Numbered from the stretch's first letter, positions 34,169-43,991 are shown. The stretch: DNA of 64,000 bases from Virgibacillus siamensis (GCF_900162695.1 NZ_FUIH01000007.1:2852001-2916000), one strand, 5' to 3'. A program made the numbers and translations. Notes: generated from the sequence alone by a model not told the origin.

Positions 34169-34370
34169 CCAGCTCAAGCACCCAGCGACTAGTAAACTTC
34201 CTGGAGCCTCCCTACGATAAGTCAACGTCGAATCGTAATTTAAGGAAGGCCGACTAAAACCGGTCTTTGCGACCAACGTCGGCATACCCCTATGAAGGGG
34301 CACGTTTCCTTTATCTCGTACGGTCCAGTCCAGTTTATACGTCGCTAAACGGGTGCTTTCGCTTTTGTAC
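34169..34370 (-). repeat. Modular dispersed repeat R1, copy 3
   Basis: The shortest copy (about 200 bp), with both end modules but only the GGCCGAC-type internal module closed by AAGGAA/TTTCCTT. Its AAAAGCGAAAGCACCCG end directly touches the icmF stop codon, so it forms the icmF 3' untranslated region before the terminator at 34097-34134. More diverged from copies 1 and 2 than they are from each other. It accounts for half of the 411-nt rpoE-icmF gap. Confidence 0.85.
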
Positions 34371-37300
34371 CTACATATTCCTTCTGTATTGTCCGCCGAC
34401 TTCGTACAGGGCGTTGGTGATTTGTCCGAGGCTGGCAATTTTTACAGTTTCCATCAATTCGACGAAAACATTTCCGCCGGTTGCTGCGGTTTTTTTCAGT
34501 CGTGTTAATGCCTCTTCCACTTCGTCTTTGTTTGCATCCTGGAATTTATGCAGTTCGCTGATCTGATGTTCTTTTTCCTCTTTGGATGCCCGGGCGAGCT
34601 CCATTGAATCAATCTGATCCTCTGACGGCGGATTTGGATTGATGTAAGTGTTGACGCCGACGAGCGGCAGTTCACCGGAATGTTTTTTCCCTTCATAATA
34701 CAGCGATTCTTCCTGAATTTTACCGCGCTGATACTGGCGCTCCATTGCACCAAGCACACCGCCGCGGTCATTCATTTTTTCAAATTCCTGCAGTACCGCT
34801 TCTTCGACAAGATCTGTCAGTTCCTCTACAATAAACGAACCTTGCAGGGAGTTTTCATTTTTTGTCAAACCGAATTCTTTGTTGATAATCATCTGAATCG
34901 CCATTGCACGGCGGACAGATTCTTCGGTTGGTGTCGTAATTGCTTCATCATATGCATTTGTGTGCAGTGAATTTGTATTATCCTGAATCGCAATCAATGC
35001 CTGCAATGTTGTGCGAATATCATTAAAATCAATTTCCTGTGCATGCAATGAACGTCCGGATGTCTGAATATGATATTTCAATTTCTGGCTGCGTTCATTC
35101 GCACCGTACTTATCACGCATCGTAACAGCCCAGATGCGGCGAGCCACGCGCCCGATAACCGTGTATTCCGGATCAAGCCCATTTGAGAAAAAGAAGGATA
35201 AGTTTTTCGCAAACTTATTAACGTCCATTCCCCGGCTTAAATAATATTCCACATACGTGAAGCCATTTGCCAATGTAAAGGCAAGCTGTGTAATCGGATT
35301 TGCCCCCGCTTCTGCAATGTGGTAGCCGGAAATGGAAACCGAATAGTAGTTGCGCACTTCTTTATCAATGAAATACTGCTGAATATCCCCCATCATGCGA
35401 AGCGCAAATTCGGTTGAGAAGATACAGGTGTTCTGACCCTGGTCTTCTTTCAAAATATCTGCCTGCACTGTACCGCGAACGACCGATACCGTTTCATCCC
35501 GGATTGTCTCGTATTCATCTTTGTCCGGTCCACGATTATTCTCTTCCTTGAATTTGGCAACCTGCTGATCAATGGCGGTGTTAAAATACATAGCCAAAAT
35601 AATCGGTGCCGGTCCATTGATTGTCATGGAGACCGATGTTTTTGGATCAGTGAGGTCGAAGCCGCTGTACAATTTTTTCATATCGTCCAATGTACAAATG
35701 CTTACACCGCTTTCGCCAATCTTTCCGTAAATATCCGGACGCTCTGCGGGATCTTCTCCATACAGAGTTACCGAATCAAACGCGGTGGACAATCGTTTGG
35801 CGTCTTCATTTTTGGATAAATAATGAAAACGGCGGTTGGTTCGTTCCGGCGTTCCTTCACCGGCAAATTGACGGGTAGGATCTTCACCTTTTCGTTTAAA
35901 TGGAAAAACACCTGCCGTAAACGGAAATACGCCTGGTACATTTTCCTTCATCAGCCAGTTCAGGCGTTCACCCCAGTCGGCAAATTTCGGGAATGCCACT
36001 TTAGGAATTTTAAGGCCTGCAAGCGACTCTGTTGTATTGTCCATTTCGATTTCTTTATCCCGGACTTTATATGTCAGCTTATCACCACTGTACCGTTCCT
36101 TTGTTTCATCCCAGCCATCAAGAAGCCTTTTCGCTTTCGGATCAAGGTCTTCCTGGTATGTCCCGATAGATTTATCAATTGCTTCTTTCGCGCTTTCATC
36201 TTCAAGTACCTCTTTTGCCCCTTCCAGCTGATACAGCTTCCGGGCGATTTTACTCTGTTTGTCGGCATGGCTGTGATAGTTGCGGACATGTGTGGCAATT
36301 TCACGCAAATAATGCCGGCGTTCATTTGTAATAATCATATTATCCTTTTGGGCGATTACGTTACGCTCAAAGTCAATATCGGCATTCCATTCATATTTTT
36401 CGTTCAATGTATCGATAATGGCAGCAAACAAAGCGTTCGTACCGGCATCGTTAAACTGGCTGGCAATCGTGCCGAAGACCGGGAATTTCGTTTTGTCCTC
36501 GTGGAAAAGCATATGGCTGCGCTCATATTGTTTACGGACTTGATTTAACGCATCCTCAGAGCCTTTTTGTTCAAATTTATTAATGACAATAAAGTCGGCA
36601 AAATCAATCATGTCGATTTTTTCCAACTGTGAAGGTGCACCAAACTCTGCAGTCATCACATACATGGACAGGTCAGTCACATCGGTAATTGCCGCATCAC
36701 CCTGACCGATACCGCTTGTTTCCACAATAATAAAATCGTAGGATGCGGCGCGTACAACATCAATAATGTCATGAAGCGCCTTCGATAATTCGCTCCTTGA
36801 ATCACGCGTTGCCAGTGAACGCATGTATACACGGTCGGTAAAAATAGCGTTCATCCGAATACGGTCGCCTAATAATGCGCCGCCGGTTTTCTTTTTCGTC
36901 GGGTCAATCGAGATAATCGCAATTTTTTTATCGGGTACTTCGTTAATAAAACGGCGAATCAGTTCATCGGTGAGGGAACTTTTACCCGCACCGCCAGTAC
37001 CGGTAATCCCGAGCACCGGTGCATGATTGGATTTTTGCTGTAATTTTTTCAGTACCGTTTGTTTTTTATCGTCTTTCTGATTGCCTTCCATATACGTAAT
37101 GAAACGGGCGATTGCCTGTCGTTCTCCGGCAGCCAATTTATCCTGATCTTGTTTCAAATCAATCGGCGGCAAAAAGTCACATTCCTCAAGCATTTTATTA
37201 ATCATACCCTGAAGCCCCAGTTCACGGCCATTTTCCGGTGAAAAAATCCTGGAGACTCCGTAATCATGCAATTCTTTTATTTCCCGCGGGATAATGACAC

Positions 37301-37607
37301 CCCCGCCACCGCCGTAAACTTTTATATGTTCCGCGCCTAACTCATTCAGCAGGTCAATCATGTATTTGAAATATTCCACATGACCGCCCTGATAGGATGA
37401 AATCGCAATTCCTTGCGCATCCTCCTGAATCGCCGCATAGACGACCTCCTCAACAGACCGGTTATGACCAAGGTGAATCACTTCCGCTCCGCTCGACTGG
37501 AGAATTCTGCGCATAATATTGATTGATGCATCATGACCGTCATATAAACTGGATGCCGTTACAAAACGAACGGGATTTACCGGCTTATACAGTTGCACTT
37601 GTTCCAT
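34371..37607 (-). CDS. icmF: Fused isobutyryl-CoA mutase IcmF
   Basis: A 1078-residue B12-dependent mutase with three parts: an N-terminal B12-binding domain (about 10-145, DGHDASINIMRR with the cobalt-ligand His25), a MeaB-like GTPase chaperone domain (P-loop GTGGAGKSS at 203-211), and a C-terminal TIM-barrel mutase domain. It interconverts isobutyryl-CoA and n-butyryl-CoA; some IcmFs also act on pivalyl- or isovaleryl-CoA. ATG 37607 is 7 nt after AGGAGG. Its start lies 23 nt inside the 3' end of the TetR gene. The nearby butyryl-CoA enzymes fit this role. Confidence 0.94.
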   Translation of the reverse strand: MEQVQLYKPVNPVRFVTASSLYDGHDASINIMRRILQSSGAEVIHLGHNRSVEEVVYAAIQEDAQGIAISSYQGGHVEYFKYMIDLLNELGAEHIKVYGGGGGVIIPREIKELHDYGVSRIFSPENGRELGLQGMINKMLEECDFLPPIDLKQDQDKLAAGERQAIARFITYMEGNQKDDKKQTVLKKLQQKSNHAPVLGITGTGGAGKSSLTDELIRRFINEVPDKKIAIISIDPTKKKTGGALLGDRIRMNAIFTDRVYMRSLATRDSRSELSKALHDIIDVVRAASYDFIIVETSGIGQGDAAITDVTDLSMYVMTAEFGAPSQLEKIDMIDFADFIVINKFEQKGSEDALNQVRKQYERSHMLFHEDKTKFPVFGTIASQFNDAGTNALFAAIIDTLNEKYEWNADIDFERNVIAQKDNMIITNERRHYLREIATHVRNYHSHADKQSKIARKLYQLEGAKEVLEDESAKEAIDKSIGTYQEDLDPKAKRLLDGWDETKERYSGDKLTYKVRDKEIEMDNTTESLAGLKIPKVAFPKFADWGERLNWLMKENVPGVFPFTAGVFPFKRKGEDPTRQFAGEGTPERTNRRFHYLSKNEDAKRLSTAFDSVTLYGEDPAERPDIYGKIGESGVSICTLDDMKKLYSGFDLTDPKTSVSMTINGPAPIILAMYFNTAIDQQVAKFKEENNRGPDKDEYETIRDETVSVVRGTVQADILKEDQGQNTCIFSTEFALRMMGDIQQYFIDKEVRNYYSVSISGYHIAEAGANPITQLAFTLANGFTYVEYYLSRGMDVNKFAKNLSFFFSNGLDPEYTVIGRVARRIWAVTMRDKYGANERSQKLKYHIQTSGRSLHAQEIDFNDIRTTLQALIAIQDNTNSLHTNAYDEAITTPTEESVRRAMAIQMIINKEFGLTKNENSLQGSFIVEELTDLVEEAVLQEFEKMNDRGGVLGAMERQYQRGKIQEESLYYEGKKHSGELPLVGVNTYINPNPPSEDQIDSMELARASKEEKEHQISELHKFQDANKDEVEEALTRLKKTAATGGNVFVELMETVKIASLGQITNALYEVGGQYRRNM

Positions 37608-38253
37608 CATCCATCCTCCTGTCTTTCGTATTTTTTCGTTCAATTGCCAGTGCCTGTGTTAAATAGTCTGTCTGGCGTTCAATGTACTCATCAAGGGTAA
37701 ACTGCTTTTGCAGCATCCATCGTCTGAACCCCCACATTTGTCCTTGGATAAATATGTTATTCGCCAGAAGTTTCACATCCTGCTTTGCCATGTCATGCGG
37801 GACACATGAAACAATGACCTCTTCCAGCATGCCGACCATGTCGCGTTCCTTTTGCAGGACATAGTCGCGTGTTTCCTTTTTCAGCGATTTAACTTCCTGA
37901 TACAGGATAATGACTTCTTCCTGCATGTCATCCATCAATTCAAAATAAGAGCGGATAACACTTTCCAGATTGTCAACGGATGGATTCTTCAGGTCAATAG
38001 CCGCCTCAAGCCGCTGTCTGACTTGCTTATAAATCGCATCCACAACAAGAAAAAGCACATCTTCCTTTGTTCGGATATATTCATAAAGTGTGCCGATGCT
38101 GAACCCGGATTCTTTGGCTATTTCACGTGTCGTTGTCCGGTGAAAACCTTTTTCCTTAAAAAGCGAAATTGCACCTTTGATCATTTGGCTGCGGCGTTTT
38201 TCGACCAGACTAACATCTTTTACAGAAGAAAGGATTTTGTTTTTTTCAGTCAT
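37585..38253 (-). CDS. TetR family regulator, likely controls the acyl-CoA cluster
   Basis: A 222-residue TetR/AcrR repressor: DNA-binding HTH at about 41-60 (TTREIAKESGFSIGTLYEYI), then an all-helical ligand domain with several acidic helices. ATG 38253 has GGGGG 8 nt upstream; the open frame extends further. It overlaps meaB by 8 nt and icmF by 23 nt, so it is cotranscribed with its probable targets. Two similar palindromes before ywjF and before the thiolase gene are candidate operators; an acyl-CoA ligand, as for FadR, is inferred. Confidence 0.88.
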   Translation of the reverse strand: MTEKNKILSSVKDVSLVEKRRSQMIKGAISLFKEKGFHRTTTREIAKESGFSIGTLYEYIRTKEDVLFLVVDAIYKQVRQRLEAAIDLKNPSVDNLESVIRSYFELMDDMQEEVIILYQEVKSLKKETRDYVLQKERDMVGMLEEVIVSCVPHDMAKQDVKLLANNIFIQGQMWGFRRWMLQKQFTLDEYIERQTDYLTQALAIERKNTKDRRMDDGTSATV

Positions 38254-39187
38254 GTTTGTCCCCCTTCCATTTTTTAAAAATTTCCTGTGCCAGCTGATAT
38301 GGATCACTGTCTGCCTCAATTGTAATGTCCGTGTTGTTTTGCTCCATGTATTCTTTTACGTCAAGCCATATTTCTTCGCGAACAAGTTCATAAACTTCCA
38401 GCTCCTGCTGAAATTGACGTCGTTCTTTTCCTTCAGCTGTATGATATAAAAAATCATGATGCGCATTGATTTTTTCCCACAGTTTATCAATGCCTTTGTT
38501 TTCTGTCGTAATCGTTTTGACAATCTGGGTCTCCTGATCGCCTTTAGCTGTCATCATCACAAGCTCTTTTAATAGTGCCTTGAGCTTGCCGTAACCAGGC
38601 AGGTCTGCTTTGTTGATGACAAACAAATCGGCAATTTCCATAATGCCCGCTTTAAAAATCTGCAGCACATCACCACTATTCGGCGTCAAAACAAGTGCAG
38701 TCGTATCAACAATTTTCATAATGTCCAGCTCTGACTGACCGACACCGACTGTCTCAACGATTACGACATCAAACCCATATGCATCGCAAATCCTTACTGC
38801 ATCTTTGGTCGCCCGGGCAAGACCGCCAAGACTGCCGCGCGTTGCCATACTGCGGATGTAGACACCTTCATCGGTAAAGTGTTCATTCATCCGGACACGA
38901 TCGCCAAGCAGTGCACCGCCGCTGAACGGGCTTGTAGGGTCGACAGCAACCACTGCAACAGTTTTTCCTTCACTCCGAATATGTGTAATCAGCCGGTTAA
39001 CGAGTGAACTTTTTCCGGCACCGGGCGATCCGGTTAAGCCGACATATTGGGCATGTTTTTTCAAGGAGAAAACATCGCTCAGCATAGCGAGCTTCTCAGG
39101 ATGGTCATTTTCCACCATGGTGATGGCACGTGCCAACGCGCGTATATTTTTTTCTTTAATTTGTTCAACAAGCTGGTGCATGTTCAT
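38246..39187 (-). CDS. meaB: MeaB-type G3E GTPase (mutase chaperone)
   Basis: A 313-residue G3E GTPase with P-loop GSPGAGKSS at 53-61, VVAVDPTSPFSGGALLGDR, and FVINKADLPG for guanine recognition. MeaB guards and repairs B12-dependent acyl-CoA mutases. ATG 39187 has GAAAGG 6 nt upstream; two nearby ATGs are alternatives. IcmF already has its own GTPase domain, so this separate MeaB may serve another mutase encoded elsewhere. It overlaps the TetR gene by 8 nt. Confidence 0.92.
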   Translation of the reverse strand: MNMHQLVEQIKEKNIRALARAITMVENDHPEKLAMLSDVFSLKKHAQYVGLTGSPGAGKSSLVNRLITHIRSEGKTVAVVAVDPTSPFSGGALLGDRVRMNEHFTDEGVYIRSMATRGSLGGLARATKDAVRICDAYGFDVVIVETVGVGQSELDIMKIVDTTALVLTPNSGDVLQIFKAGIMEIADLFVINKADLPGYGKLKALLKELVMMTAKGDQETQIVKTITTENKGIDKLWEKINAHHDFLYHTAEGKERRQFQQELEVYELVREEIWLDVKEYMEQNNTDITIEADSDPYQLAQEIFKKWKGDKHD

Positions 39188-39290
39188 GACCATCCTTTCT
39201 GTTTCAAAGTAGTTCACCGGTATTTGGAACTGCTTGCCTGATTGGATGTGCTCCCCGTCCGGGTCTGGATTTCGCACGGTCGAAATTATA

Positions 39291-39395
39291 AACTTGAGCC
39301 AAATATTTGTGAACTTAAGCCGATTCGGATCAAATTTGGGCCAAAATTAGTTCAACTTGGGCCAAAAGCCCGTCAATTTGAGCCAAACGCTATTC
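39291..39395 (-). repeat. Tandem array E: five units of 20-22 nt, keyword TTTGGCYCAARTT
   Basis: On the plus strand AACTTGAGCCAAA, AACTTAAGCCGAT, AAATTTGGGCCAAA, AACTTGGGCCAAA and AATTTGAGCCAAA follow at 20-22 nt spacing. It lies 18 nt after the stop of the acyl-CoA dehydrogenase gene and before meaB, that is within a probable operon. Confidence 0.88.
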
Positions 39396-39413
39396 ACTCC
39401 CGCATTAGATCTT

Positions 39414-40553
39414 CTACTTCGTCAGCATCCGGCCAATAACAAGGCGCTGGATTTCGTTTGTGCCTTCATAGATCTGCGTGATTTTCGCATCGCGCATGTA
39501 ACGTTCAACCGGATAATCTTTCGTGTAGCCATATCCGCCGAATACCTGAACAGCTTCAACGGTAATGCGCATGGCGGCATCACCGGCAAACAGCTTCGAC
39601 ATTGCGGATGCTTTGCCGTATGGTTTTCCTTCTGATTCAAGCCATGCAGCCTGATAGGTTAAGAGACGCGCTGCTTCCACATCTGTTGCCATGTCAGCAA
39701 GCTTAAACGAAATACCTTGATTCGCTGCAATCGGTTTGCCGAACTGTTCGCGTTCTTTCGCATAATCCGTTGATGCATCCAGTGCACCTTGGGCGATTCC
39801 GAGCGCCTGTGCAGCAATACCATTACGGCCGCCGTCAAGCGTTGTCATAGCGATTTTAAATCCTTCGCCCTCTTCACCAAGCATGTTTTCTTTTGGCACA
39901 CGGCAGTTTTCAAAAATCAATTCCGTCGTAGGGGATGAACGGATCCCCAATTTCTTTTCCTTCTTACCGAATGTAAACCCTTCTGTTCCTTTTTCCACGA
40001 TAAATGCGCTGATCCCCTTATGTCTTGCTTCCGGGTTTGTCATGGCAAAAACGATGTAAAGGTCAGCCACACCGCCATTGGTGATCCAGACTTTGCTTCC
40101 ATTCAGAATGTAATCATCACCGTCTTTTTTGGCAATGGTTTTCATACCTGCTGCATCACTCCCTGAACCCGGCTCAGAAAGCGCATATGCGCCCAATGCT
40201 TCACCGGTAGCCAGGCGGTACAGGAATGTCTTCTTCTGCTCTTCGTTTCCGTACTTATAAATCGGCCAGCTGGCAAGTGACAGGTGTGCGGACAATGTTA
40301 CACCAGTAGATGCACATACACGTGACAGCTCCTCAACCGCAATGACGTAGCTGACAAAATCCGCTCCTATTCCGCCATATTCTTCAGGCCATGGGATTCC
40401 TGTCAGTCCCAGTTCAGCCATTTGATCAAAAATTTTCCGGTCGAAACGCTCTTCTTCATCACGTTCTGCCGCAGTTGGTTCCACCTCTTTTTTGGCGAAA
40501 TCACGGACCATCTTGCGCAGCATTTCTTGTTCTTCGGTCAATTGAAAATTCAT
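39414..40553 (-). CDS. Acyl-CoA dehydrogenase (short-chain type), paralogue 2
   Basis: A 379-residue FAD flavoenzyme of the butyryl-/isobutyryl-CoA dehydrogenase group. ALSEPGSGSDAAGM and WITNG bind FAD and substrate, and the catalytic base Glu363 is in YEGTNEIQ. It passes electrons to ETF. It shares most motifs with the upstream paralogue, 12 nt away, indicating tandem duplication. Substrate is unproven; isobutyryl- or butyryl-CoA fits the cluster. Confidence 0.92.
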   Translation of the reverse strand: MNFQLTEEQEMLRKMVRDFAKKEVEPTAAERDEEERFDRKIFDQMAELGLTGIPWPEEYGGIGADFVSYVIAVEELSRVCASTGVTLSAHLSLASWPIYKYGNEEQKKTFLYRLATGEALGAYALSEPGSGSDAAGMKTIAKKDGDDYILNGSKVWITNGGVADLYIVFAMTNPEARHKGISAFIVEKGTEGFTFGKKEKKLGIRSSPTTELIFENCRVPKENMLGEEGEGFKIAMTTLDGGRNGIAAQALGIAQGALDASTDYAKEREQFGKPIAANQGISFKLADMATDVEAARLLTYQAAWLESEGKPYGKASAMSKLFAGDAAMRITVEAVQVFGGYGYTKDYPVERYMRDAKITQIYEGTNEIQRLVIGRMLTK

Positions 40554-40565
40554 CTGTTCTTCCTC

Positions 40566-41708
40566 CTAGTCTTTCAAAAGATTCTTGGCAATTACGATAT
40601 GCTGGATTTCGTTCGTTCCTTCATAAATCTCGGTAACCTTGGCATCACGGAAGAGGCGCTCCACCGGGTAATCTTCGGTATAGCCATATCCGCCGAAAAC
40701 CTGTACGGCCTCAATCGCAGCTTTTCTGGCTGTTTTTGATGCGAACATCTTTGCCATGGATGCCTCTTTGCTTGCCGGAATATCCCGCTCAACAAGCGAA
40801 GCAACGTTATACACTAATAGTTTCGCAGCTTCGACTTCTGTCGCCATATCTGCCAGTTTAAATGAAATTCCCTGGTTTTTGGCAATCGATTTCCCGAATT
40901 GCTGTCGTTCTTGCGCATATGCTGTTGCATGCTCCAATGCTGCTTCACCGATTCCGAGTGCCTGTGCAGCAATCCCGATTCGACCGACATTTAAATTAGC
41001 CATCGCAATTTTAAATCCGTCGCCTTCATTGCCGAGCAGCTGCTTCTTTGGTACTTTGCAATTATCAAAGTTCAATTGTACGGTGCTGGAACCATGCAGC
41101 CCCATCTTCCGTTCCGCCTTGCCGATTTCGAAACCCGGTGTATCGCGCTCGAGGATAAAAGCACTCACACCTTTTGAACCAGCTTCATCGCTGGTTCTGG
41201 CAAACGTGATAAATGTATCAGCAAATCCGCCGTTTGTAATAAAAACTTTGGAACCGTTCAAAATATAATAATTCCCGTCTTTTTTCGCCCTCGTTTTCAT
41301 GCTTGCCACGTCAGATCCGGCACCGGGTTCTGTCACGGCGAATGCACCAAGGTACTCCCCGGATGCGAGTTTAGGAATGTAATGCTTTTTTTGTTCCTCT
41401 GTACCGAAATACAAAATCGGATTTGTCCCGACAGATGTATGCACAGATAAAATAACGCCGACTGTCGCACTGACCTTGGCCAGTTCATTGATGGCAATAA
41501 TGTACGATGTATAATCCATGCCGCTCCCGCCGTATTCTTCCGGGATTGGGATACCCATCAGTCCGAGTTCCCCCATCTTACGGATAACTTCTTCCGGAAA
41601 ACGGTCTTCTTTTTCCATTCGTTCAATGTGCGGTTGTACTTCCTTTTGGGCAAAATCCCGAACCATTTTCCGCATCATTTCCTGTTCTTCTGTAAAATTA
41701 AGGTTCAT
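40566..41708 (-). CDS. acdA: Acyl-CoA dehydrogenase (short-chain type), AcdA
   Basis: A 380-residue acyl-CoA dehydrogenase: FAVTEPGAGSDVASM, VFITNG, and catalytic Glu363 in YEGTNEIQ. It oxidises short-chain acyl-CoA to enoyl-CoA and reduces ETF. It is the better match to B. subtilis acdA, which also lies between ywjF and rpoE. The start MNLNFTEEQEMMRKMVRDFAQ parallels that of the next gene. It lies 51 nt after hbd. Confidence 0.93.
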   Translation of the reverse strand: MNLNFTEEQEMMRKMVRDFAQKEVQPHIERMEKEDRFPEEVIRKMGELGLMGIPIPEEYGGSGMDYTSYIIAINELAKVSATVGVILSVHTSVGTNPILYFGTEEQKKHYIPKLASGEYLGAFAVTEPGAGSDVASMKTRAKKDGNYYILNGSKVFITNGGFADTFITFARTSDEAGSKGVSAFILERDTPGFEIGKAERKMGLHGSSTVQLNFDNCKVPKKQLLGNEGDGFKIAMANLNVGRIGIAAQALGIGEAALEHATAYAQERQQFGKSIAKNQGISFKLADMATEVEAAKLLVYNVASLVERDIPASKEASMAKMFASKTARKAAIEAVQVFGGYGYTEDYPVERLFRDAKVTEIYEGTNEIQHIVIAKNLLKD

Positions 41709-41759
41709 CCAATTGCCCCCCTCTCTGTTATTCCTGTTGATTTAAAACGAACAAATAAA

Positions 41760-42611
41760 TCAGCTGTATTGATAAAAACCGCGGCCGGATTTTTTACCGA
41801 GCCAACCAGCCTTTACATATTTTCTGAGCAGTGGACATGGACGATATTTACTGTCCGCAAATCCTTCGTACAGTACTTCCATGATATACAAGCATGTATC
41901 CAGCCCGATGAAGTCCGCCAGTGTCAGCGGGCCCATTGGGTGATTCATACCGAGTTTCATAACCGTATCAATGTCCTCAACAGATGCGACCCCTTCCTGC
42001 AATGCAAAAATCGCTTCATTGATCATCGGCATTAAAATACGATTCGCTGCAAACCCAGGGGCATCATTTACTTCCACCGGCGTTTTTGACAGTTTTTTCG
42101 TCATATCTTCAATTGCCTGATACGTTTCATCACTTGTCTGAATGCCTCGGATGATTTCAACAAGTTTCATAACAGGAACCGGGTTCATGAAATGCATCCC
42201 GATAACCTGTTCCGGCCGATTGGTTGACGCCGCAATTTCTGTAATCGGCAGTGACGAAGTGTTTGTTGCTAAAATCGCATGTTTCGGTGCGAATGCATCA
42301 AGATCACGGAACACTTTTGTCTTCACTTCCATGTTCTCTACAATTGCTTCGATAACCAAATCACATGACCCGGCATCCTTTATTTCCGTGGATGGTTTCA
42401 GCCGGTTGATTGTATCTGTTTTGTCCTGTTCACTGATACGCTCCTTTTCAACCGCTCGTGTAAGAAGCTTTTCAATTGATTTCATCCCTTTATTCAGTGC
42501 TGATTCATTGACATCATTTAAAATAACGTTGAATCCTGACTGGGCACATACTTGGGCAATTCCGGCGCCCATCTGTCCGGCGCCGATTACCATAACTTTT
42601 TCAATTGCCAT
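41760..42611 (-). CDS. hbd: 3-hydroxybutyryl-CoA dehydrogenase
   Basis: A 283-residue NAD(P)-dependent enzyme with the Rossmann motif VIGAGQMGAGIAQVCAQSG at the N-terminus and the family signature IGMHFMNPVPVMKLVEII around the catalytic His. It converts 3-hydroxybutyryl-CoA to acetoacetyl-CoA. It lies 93 nt after the thiolase gene, its next partner in the pathway. It resembles B. subtilis MmgB, which is in a different locus there. Confidence 0.94.
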   Translation of the reverse strand: MAIEKVMVIGAGQMGAGIAQVCAQSGFNVILNDVNESALNKGMKSIEKLLTRAVEKERISEQDKTDTINRLKPSTEIKDAGSCDLVIEAIVENMEVKTKVFRDLDAFAPKHAILATNTSSLPITEIAASTNRPEQVIGMHFMNPVPVMKLVEIIRGIQTSDETYQAIEDMTKKLSKTPVEVNDAPGFAANRILMPMINEAIFALQEGVASVEDIDTVMKLGMNHPMGPLTLADFIGLDTCLYIMEVLYEGFADSKYRPCPLLRKYVKAGWLGKKSGRGFYQYS

Positions 42612-42704
42612 TGTATCTCCTCCTTTTTCTAGCCATGTTGTTAAAACTTCAGCATTGCAAAAAATCGAATGCCGGTTGCTGCCGCAACAGCCGCAGCACC
42701 TGTA

Positions 42705-43892
42705 TTACTGCTTCGGAACTTCAATCAAGACAGCATCTCCCTGGCCGCCGCCGCTGCAGATGGCTGCAATTCCGAGTCCGCCGCCCTGGCGTTTCAGTTC
42801 ATGAATAAGTGTTAAAATGATGCGTGCCCCGCTTGCGCCGATTGGATGGCCAAGTGCAACGGCACCACCATTGACATTCACATTTTCCGGATCAATGTCA
42901 GCAATTTTTCCGCTGGCCAATGATACAACTGCAAACGCTTCATTGATTTCGAACAAATCTATATCATCTTTGGCATAGCCTGTTTTTTCAAGCAGTTTGT
43001 TGATGACGAGTCCTGGTGTCTGCGGAAAATCTTTCGTATCGACTGCAACTTCAGCATGGCCAAGTACTGTTGCCATCGGTTTTTTACCAAGTGCTTCCGC
43101 CTTTTCATCCGACATTACGACAAATGCGCATGCGCCATCATTGACACCAGGTGCGTTTCCGGCAGTGATTGTACCATCTTTATCAAAAGCCGGGCGCAAT
43201 TTGCCGAGTTTTTCCAAGCTTGTGTCTTTCCTTGGTGCTTCATCTGTATCAACTAGAATTGGGTCACCTTTACGCTGCGGAACTTCCAGTGACACGATTT
43301 CTTCGGCAAACTTGCCATCCTCGATTGCCTTTACTGAACGCTGATGACTGCGGTATGCCCACTCATCCTGATCCTCCCGGGACACATTGAATTCATCGGC
43401 AGTACCATTTCCATAGCTTCCCATGTGCACATTGTTGAATGAACATGTCAACCCATCATGGACCATCATATCGACAACGCGTTTGTCACCCATACGGTTT
43501 CCCCAACGCGCATCCGGCAAATAGTATGGTGCATTGCTCATGCTCTCCATTCCGCCAGCGACAATGACGTCCTCATCGCCAACTCGAATGAGCTGATCGG
43601 CAAGAGTCACACTTCGTAATCCTGATGCACAGACCTTGTTAATCGTTTCAGTTTTTACATCCCATGGAATGCCTGCAATACGTGCTGCCTGACGTGACGG
43701 AATCTGGCCCTGGCCGCCCTGCAAAACAGTTCCCATAATAACTTCATTGATTTCTTTTTCCTCGAGTCCGGCGCGATCCAGCGCTTCACGGATTGCTTTT
43801 CCGCCAAGCTGCGGGGCCGTAAAAGATTTTAACGATCCTCCAAACTTTCCAAACGGGGTTCTGGCACCTGATACAATAACGGTTTTGCGCAT
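42705..43892 (-). CDS. Acetyl-CoA C-acetyltransferase (thiolase)
   Basis: A 395-residue thiolase: nucleophile Cys88 in NKVCASGLRSV, His349 in LGHPIGASG and Cys379 in CSGGGQGDA. It cleaves acetoacetyl-CoA to two acetyl-CoA, or runs in reverse. It is the first gene of the unit thiolase-hbd-acdA-acd-meaB-tetR-icmF. No enoyl-CoA hydratase gene is present in the cluster. A palindrome about 100 nt upstream may be its operator. It resembles MmgA/AtoB. Confidence 0.95.
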   Translation of the reverse strand: MRKTVIVSGARTPFGKFGGSLKSFTAPQLGGKAIREALDRAGLEEKEINEVIMGTVLQGGQGQIPSRQAARIAGIPWDVKTETINKVCASGLRSVTLADQLIRVGDEDVIVAGGMESMSNAPYYLPDARWGNRMGDKRVVDMMVHDGLTCSFNNVHMGSYGNGTADEFNVSREDQDEWAYRSHQRSVKAIEDGKFAEEIVSLEVPQRKGDPILVDTDEAPRKDTSLEKLGKLRPAFDKDGTITAGNAPGVNDGACAFVVMSDEKAEALGKKPMATVLGHAEVAVDTKDFPQTPGLVINKLLEKTGYAKDDIDLFEINEAFAVVSLASGKIADIDPENVNVNGGAVALGHPIGASGARIILTLIHELKRQGGGLGIAAICSGGGQGDAVLIEVPKQ

Positions 43893-43991
43893 TTTTTCAG
43901 CTTCCTTTCTTTACAAGTTTTATAGATTCCTATTGTGAACGCTTTCTTTTAACCTATCATCATGGTATAGAAGATGCAATCAAAAAGCGAT

